In this document: in pieces, positions 30,278-35,668 of the stretch | Position numbering within the stretch: position 1 is the stretch's first letter | Layout of the letters: the number at the start of each line of letters is the position of its first letter | DNA from: Streptomyces muensis | GTDB taxonomy: Bacteria > Actinomycetota > Actinomycetes > Streptomycetales > Streptomycetaceae | Direction: 5' to 3' | Assembly (NCBI RefSeq): GCF_021474425.1 | Contig: NZ_JAKEIP010000068.1 | Coordinates: forward strand, 1 to 35,668 | Length of the DNA: 35,668 bases | Translations under genes and position numbers: made by a program | Notes under the pieces: model-generated | Database searches by the model: none | The model's input: the letters and a program-made list of their open reading frames with translations, nothing else | Told to the model about the DNA's origin: nothing

Positions 30278-31882
30278 ATGAACCGCAAGACTTTGGTGCT
30301 GCCGGCCGTCATCGGCCTGCTCGCGCCGGTTCTCGCCGCCTGCGGCGGAACCGACAGCGGTAGCGACGGCGGCGACGCGATCGTCGTCGGCACCACGGAC
30401 GCGTTCACTGCCTCGAAGGACGCTCCCGCACCCCTCGACCCGGCGTACGCCTACGACGTCGGCACCTGGAACATCCTGCGCCAGACCGTGCAGACCCTCA
30501 TGGTCCAGCCGCGCGGCGACGGCGACCCCGTCCCCGAGGCCGCCCAGAGCTGCGGCTTCACCGACAGCGGCAACGAACGCTACGCCTGCAAACTGCGCCC
30601 GGACCTCAAGTTCGCAGACGGCGACCCCGTCACCGCCGACGACGTCAAGTACTCCATCGACCGCGCCCGCTCCCTCAAGGCCGACAGCGGCGTCTTCGCC
30701 CTGCTGTCCACCATCGACACCGTCGAGACCCAGGGCGAACGCGACGTCATCTTCCACCTCAAGACAGCCGACGCCACCTTCCCGTTCAAGCTGTCCACCC
30801 CGGTCGCCGGCATCGTCGACCCGGACATCTACGCCAAGGACAAGCTGCGCGACGGCTTCGAGGTCGACGGCTCCGGCCCCTACACCCTCAAGGCCGAGGT
30901 CAAGAACGACGCACTGGTCTCCGCCGTGTTCACCAAGAACCCCGACTACAAGGGGAGCCTGACGGTGAACAACGACAAGGTCGAACTGCGCAACTTCGCC
31001 GACGCCGACGAGATGGGCACCGCCCTCGAGAACGGCGACATCGACCTGACGACCCGCACCATGTCGCCCGAGCAGATCCAGAAGCTGTCCGCCGACTCCG
31101 ACGACAGCGTCGACCTCGTCGACCTCTCCGGCCTGGAAATCCGCTACCTGGCCTTCAACACCGACGCCCCGAGCGTCCGCAGCAAGGCCGTCCGCCAGGC
31201 GATGGCCCAGATCATCGACCGCGGCGAACTCGTCTCCAAGGTCTACGGCTCCCAGGCCGAACCGCTGTACTCGCTGGTCCCCGCCAGCGTCACCGGCCAC
31301 TCCAACTCGTTCTTCAACAAGTACGGCGACCCGAGCGCCGCCAAGGCCAAGTCGCTGCTGGAGAAGGCCGGCATCACCACCCCGGTGAAGCTGACCCTGC
31401 ACTACACCACCGACCACTACGGCTCGGCCACCAAGAAGGAGTTCGAGCTGCTGCAGAAGCAGCTCAACGACAGCGGCCTGTTCGACGTCGACATCGAGGG
31501 CGCCCCCTGGGCGACGTTCCGCCCCGCCGAACAGAAGGGCGAGTACGACGTCTACGGCATGGGCTGGTTCCCCGACTTCCCCGACGCCGACAACTTCCTC
31601 GCACCCTTCCTCGACAAGGACAACTTCCTCGGCTCGCCCTACGCCAACAGCGCGATCCGCAACAACCTCATCCCGGAGTCCCGCCGCGTCGCCGACCGGC
31701 TGTCCGCGTCCGGCAGCCTGACGGAGATCCAGGACATCGTGGCCAACGACGTACCCGTGCTGCCGCTGTGGCAGGGCAAGCAGTACGTCGCCGCCGGAGA
31801 CGACGTCACGGGCACCGCCTACGCGCTCAACTCCTCCTCGACCCTTCAGCTGTGGGAGCTCGGCCGTGGCGTGAGCGGCTGA
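30278..31882 (+). CDS. Family-5 solute-binding lipoprotein (oligopeptide type), copy 1
   Basis: Extracellular substrate-binding protein of 534 aa for a peptide/nickel-type ABC transporter. The lipoprotein signal ends in LAAC with C22 as the lipid-bearing residue. Family features: LDPAYAYDVGTWNILRQ, the conserved LRPDLKFADGDPVTADDVKY (about 107-126), and the closing EIQDIVANDVPVLPLWQGKQY. The ligand is unknown; family members bind peptides, nickel chelates or sugars. The ATG follows GGAG at a distance of 10. It is paired with a paralogue directly downstream, and no permease or ATPase gene lies nearby, so it may serve a transporter encoded elsewhere. Confidence 0.93.
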   Translation: MNRKTLVLPAVIGLLAPVLAACGGTDSGSDGGDAIVVGTTDAFTASKDAPAPLDPAYAYDVGTWNILRQTVQTLMVQPRGDGDPVPEAAQSCGFTDSGNERYACKLRPDLKFADGDPVTADDVKYSIDRARSLKADSGVFALLSTIDTVETQGERDVIFHLKTADATFPFKLSTPVAGIVDPDIYAKDKLRDGFEVDGSGPYTLKAEVKNDALVSAVFTKNPDYKGSLTVNNDKVELRNFADADEMGTALENGDIDLTTRTMSPEQIQKLSADSDDSVDLVDLSGLEIRYLAFNTDAPSVRSKAVRQAMAQIIDRGELVSKVYGSQAEPLYSLVPASVTGHSNSFFNKYGDPSAAKAKSLLEKAGITTPVKLTLHYTTDHYGSATKKEFELLQKQLNDSGLFDVDIEGAPWATFRPAEQKGEYDVYGMGWFPDFPDADNFLAPFLDKDNFLGSPYANSAIRNNLIPESRRVADRLSASGSLTEIQDIVANDVPVLPLWQGKQYVAAGDDVTGTAYALNSSSTLQLWELGRGVSG

Positions 31883-31893
31883 CGTCTCCCCGC

Positions 31894-31921
31894 GCCCGGC
31901 GCCACGACCAAGGCGCCGGGC
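31894..31921 (+). terminator. Intercistronic hairpin between the two binding-protein genes
   Basis: Perfect 10-bp inverted repeat (31894-31903 with 31912-31921), 8-base loop, 11 bases after the first stop. It lacks a T-run, so it may lower read-through or stabilise the first message. Confidence 0.5.
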
Positions 31922-31981
31922 CGGCCCGGGATCCAGGACTTCGGCCCGGGTTCCACACAACCGACGACAAGGCACTCGTAC

Positions 31982-33562
31982 GTGAACATGCGCAACCAGT
32001 GGCCGGTCCTGCCCGTCGTGGCAGGGCTGGCCTCCGGCCTGCTGACCGGCTGCGGAACGGAGACGGGCGATACCGGGGGGACCGGCACCTCGGTGGTCAT
32101 GGGGATGTCCGACGACGTCCTGGCCACCGACCCAGCCTCCGGCTACGACCCCGGCTCCTGGCTGCTGTTCAACAACGTCTTCCAGTCGCTGCTCAGCTTC
32201 CCCAAGGGCGCCACCGAACCCCAGCCCGAGGCCGCCGAGCAGTGCACCTTCTCCGACACGCAGACCAAGGTCTACAAGTGCACCCTCAGAGACGGCCTCA
32301 AGTTCAGCAACGGTGACGCGCTCACCTCCGAGGACGTCAAGTTCTCCTTCGACCGCATGCTGAAGATCAACGACCCCGACGGGCCCGCGGTCATGTTCCC
32401 CACGCTCGACAAGGTGGAGACCCCGGACGACAAGACGGTCGTCTTCCGGCTCAACACCCCCGACGCCACCTTCCCGAGCAAGATAGCCTCCGGCGCCGGC
32501 TCCATCGTCGATGAGGAACAGTACGACGCGAACGGCCTGCGCGAGGACAACGAGGCAGTCGGCTCCGGCCCGTACAAGCTGGACTCCTTCGACGACGACG
32601 AAGCCGTCTTCTCCGTCAACGAGAACTACAAGGGCACCGCCGAGGTGCAGAACTCCGGCGTCACCCTGAAGTTCTTCCACGGCGACCAGGACGCCCTGAA
32701 GAAGGCACTGAGCGACAACCAGGTCGACATCGCCTACCGAGGCCTCACCGCGGGCGACATCGCCGACATCGAGAAGTCCGGCGGCGACAACGGCGTCGAG
32801 GTCGTCGAGGGCAGCAGCGCCGAAGTCCAGCACCTCGTCTTCAACATGGACGACCCGGTCGCCGGAAAGCTCGGCGTCCGCAAGGCCATCGCCTACCTGA
32901 TCGACCGCGACGCCCTCATCAAGGACGTCTACGAAGGCACCGCCAGCCCGCTGTACTCGATCATCCCGGCCGGTATCGGCGGCCACAACACGGCCTTCTT
33001 CGACACCTACGGCGCCCGCCCCTCCAAGGCCAAGGCCGCCGCCGCGCTCCAGGACGACGGCATCACCGGCAAGGTCAAGCTGACCCTCTGGTCCACCCCG
33101 TCGCGCTACGGCCCGGCCACCGACCAGGAGTTGAAGGCCATCGCCCAGCAGCTCAACGACAGCGGCCTGTTCGACGCCGACGTGCAGTCCGTCGCCTTCG
33201 ACCAGTACGAGAAGGACATCGCCGCCGGCAAGTACGGCGTCTACGTGAAGGGCTGGATCCCGGACTACCCGGACGCCGACAACTTCACCTCACCCTTCTT
33301 CGGCAAGGGCAACGTCCTGAGCAACAACTACAGCAACAAGGCCATCACCGGCTCGCTCATCCCGCGCACCTCCGCCGAGAGCGACCGCTCCGCCACCGAC
33401 GACGAGTTCAACCAGCTCCAGGACATCGTCGCCAGGGAACTCCCTGTCCTGCCCGTCTGGCAGGCCAAGCAGTACGCCGTCGTCCGCGACAACGTCTACG
33501 GCCTGGAGTACTGCCTCGACGCCTCCACCGTCTTCCGCTTCTGGGAACTCAGCAAGGGCTGA
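31982..33562 (+). CDS. Family-5 solute-binding lipoprotein, copy 2
   Basis: Paralogue of the preceding gene, 526 aa. The lipobox is LLTGC with C24. Shared blocks with copy 1 include LRDGLKFSNGDALTSEDVKF, QQLNDSGLFDADV, GWIPDYPDADNF and the closing RELPVLPVWQAKQYAV, so the pair arose by duplication. The GTG at 31982 has AAGG at a distance of 10; an ATG two codons later (31988) is an alternative. The gap of 99 bp contains a hairpin, so the two copies may be made at different levels. A strong terminator follows. Divergent residues in the binding lobes suggest different ligands, not shown by sequence. Confidence 0.93.
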   Translation: MNMRNQWPVLPVVAGLASGLLTGCGTETGDTGGTGTSVVMGMSDDVLATDPASGYDPGSWLLFNNVFQSLLSFPKGATEPQPEAAEQCTFSDTQTKVYKCTLRDGLKFSNGDALTSEDVKFSFDRMLKINDPDGPAVMFPTLDKVETPDDKTVVFRLNTPDATFPSKIASGAGSIVDEEQYDANGLREDNEAVGSGPYKLDSFDDDEAVFSVNENYKGTAEVQNSGVTLKFFHGDQDALKKALSDNQVDIAYRGLTAGDIADIEKSGGDNGVEVVEGSSAEVQHLVFNMDDPVAGKLGVRKAIAYLIDRDALIKDVYEGTASPLYSIIPAGIGGHNTAFFDTYGARPSKAKAAAALQDDGITGKVKLTLWSTPSRYGPATDQELKAIAQQLNDSGLFDADVQSVAFDQYEKDIAAGKYGVYVKGWIPDYPDADNFTSPFFGKGNVLSNNYSNKAITGSLIPRTSAESDRSATDDEFNQLQDIVARELPVLPVWQAKQYAVVRDNVYGLEYCLDASTVFRFWELSKG

Positions 33563-33593
33563 CGGACGGGCCGTACCCCGCCCGCACACGACA

Positions 33594-33624
33594 GAGGGCG
33601 CCCCTTCTCACAAGGGGCGCCCTC
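33594..33624. terminator. Bidirectional terminator
   Basis: Perfect 13-bp inverted repeat (33594-33606 with 33612-33624), 5-base loop, between the convergent binding-protein and response-regulator genes. Confidence 0.88.
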
Positions 33625-33645
33625 CGCCTGCGTCAAGGCAGACTC

Positions 33646-34317
33646 CTACTGCGCGCCGGGGCGCACCAGCCCGCTCTCGTACGCGTACACCGCGGCCTGC
33701 ACCCGGTCACGCAACCCCAGCTTGGTCAGCACATGGCCCACATGCGTCTTCACCGTGGTCTCACTGACGAACAGATCCGCGGCGATCTCCGCGTTCGACA
33801 GCCCCCGCGCCACCAGCTTCAGCACCTCCACCTCACGCTCGGTGAGCGTGTGCAGCGTGTCCGGTACCGGCTCGTCGCCCGACGGCAGATGCGTGGCGTA
33901 CTTGTCCAGCAGCCGGCGCGTGATGCTCGGCGCGAGCATCGCCTCCCCGGCCGCCACCACACGAATCGCCTGCACCAGCTCATTGGCCGGAGCGTCCTTC
34001 AGCAGAAACCCACTGGCCCCCGCCTTGAGCGCCTCCACCACATACTCGTCGAGATCGAAGGTCGTCAGCACCAGCACCTTCGCCGGGCCGTCCCGCCCGG
34101 GCCCGGTGATCTGCCGGGTCGCCTCGACCCCGTCCATCCGAGGCATACGGATGTCCATCAGAACCACGTCGGGTTGCAGGGCCCGCACCTGGTCGAGGGC
34201 CTGAAGGCCGTCGCCGGCCTCGCCCACGACCGCGATGTCCTGCTCCGCCTCCAGAATCATCCGGAAGCCGGTACGCAGCAGCGGCTGGTCGTCGACCAGT
34301 AGGACGCGGATGGCCAC
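33646..34317 (-). CDS. NarL/FixJ-type response regulator (orphan)
   Basis: Two-component response regulator of 223 aa. The receiver domain (1 to about 120) has the acidic pair in VLLVDDQPLLR, phospho-acceptor D55 in VLMDIRMPRMDG, the Thr of VLVLTTFDLDEYV and the Lys of FLLKDAPANEL. The LuxR-type helix-turn-helix (about 155-215) has LTEREVEVLKLVARGLSNAE and VSETTVKTHVGHVLTKLGLR. No histidine kinase gene is adjacent, so its partner lies elsewhere or is absent. The GTG at 34317 follows AAGGAG at a distance of 7. It lies 14 bases after the RecB-like gene in the same direction and is probably co-transcribed with it. Confidence 0.94.
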   Translation of the reverse strand: MAIRVLLVDDQPLLRTGFRMILEAEQDIAVVGEAGDGLQALDQVRALQPDVVLMDIRMPRMDGVEATRQITGPGRDGPAKVLVLTTFDLDEYVVEALKAGASGFLLKDAPANELVQAIRVVAAGEAMLAPSITRRLLDKYATHLPSGDEPVPDTLHTLTEREVEVLKLVARGLSNAEIAADLFVSETTVKTHVGHVLTKLGLRDRVQAAVYAYESGLVRPGAQ

Positions 34318-34331
34318 GTAAGTCTCCTTCG

Positions 34332-35372
<1,041 letters not shown>

Positions 35373-35547
35373 GCCCACAGACCTTACGGCCCGCCACTGA
35401 CAGTGACCCAGCCGCGGCCGTTACGGCCGCGACAGCCGGGGAAACAGAGAGGGGTGCCGGGGCGGAACACGCCGCGACGGCCGCATACCATCGACCCAGA
35501 CCCATCCGCCCGACAGGCGCGGACGACGCTTCGAACGAGGGGACACC

Positions 35548-35668
35548 GTGGACGAGAGCGGCGGGAGCGGGCAGCCGCGGTCCGGCACCGACGAGTCGAC
35601 CGAGCGCGAATCGACCGAGCGCCGAACAGACCGTACGGCCCCGGCCGCCGACCCCGCACGCCCCGACC
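35548..35668 (+). CDS. 5' end of a gene cut by the window edge, probably a site-2 protease family protein
   Basis: A GTG at 35548 with GAGGGGACACC just upstream opens a frame that stays open to the window end (40 codons). The visible N-terminus MDESGGSGQPRSGTDE is polar and low-complexity, which alone identifies nothing. The call comes from memory that Streptomyces site-2 proteases (M50 type) in this position, next to the RecB-like gene, begin in a similar way. No protease motif lies within the window. Confidence 0.55.
   Translation, partial: MDESGGSGQPRSGTDESTERESTERRTDRTAPAADPARPD

Noticed and set aside
30206..32986. A 926-codon minus-strand frame opposite the two binding-protein genes
   Set aside because: Same reason: antisense shadow with repetitive Val/Gly/Asp/Leu content; the plus-strand lipoproteins have clear signals and family motifs.

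Overview
The window is a chromosomal segment of a Streptomyces-type actinomycete. The base composition is very GC-rich, codons end mostly in G or C, GTG starts are common, and the window carries a chaplin pair, the mycothiol ligase gene mshC and the gylR-glpFKD glycerol cluster. From memory, the gene order resembles the core region of the S. coelicolor chromosome that runs from the chaplins chpH/chpC through mshC, glpD-glpK-glpF-gylR and metH to a RecB-like nuclease and a site-2 protease. No insertion sequence, prophage, CRISPR array, tRNA or rRNA was found.

Layout. 1-3.8 kb: M20 peptidase, chpH, chpC (a sortase-anchored long chaplin), a DUF5703 protein and an acidic protein. 3.8-7.2 kb: an intergenic repeat, then a minus-strand pair made of an aldo/keto reductase and a RecD2-like protein whose ATPase motifs are eroded. 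7.4-10.5 kb: an F420-dependent LLM oxidoreductase, a ferritin-like protein and CorA. 10.5-14.0 kb: histidine phosphatase, DUF3090, SCO1664-family kinase-like protein and mshC, a conserved actinobacterial block. 14.1-17.7 kb: a Gln-rich protein with a signal-less subtilase, divergent from a Tat-exported beta-propeller protein. 17.8-19.6 kb: PAC2-family protein and a FadR-type GntR regulator. 19.9-25.1 kb: glycerol catabolism (glpD, glpK, glpF) and its IclR-type regulator gylR. 25.4-29.8 kb: cobalamin-dependent metH and a HAD hydrolase. 30.3-33.6 kb: two tandem family-5 solute-binding lipoproteins without a transporter. 33.6-35.4 kb: an orphan NarL-type response regulator and a RecB-like Fe-S nuclease. 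A site-2 protease gene starts at the right edge.

The glycerol genes form one functional unit: GlpF admits glycerol, GlpK phosphorylates it, GlpD oxidises glycerol-3-phosphate, and GylR probably represses both glpF and itself through near-identical operators that flank gylR. The chaplins coat aerial hyphae and spores.

The most notable observations are two 5' leaders that can fold to bury their own Shine-Dalgarno sequence (chpH and the ferritin-like gene), a RecD2-like protein that looks like a pseudo-helicase, a subtilase/Gln-rich protein pair, a 35-bp tandem repeat and a structured leader before metH, and several candidate operators. All structural claims come from reading the sequence by eye. 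No folding or database search was run.
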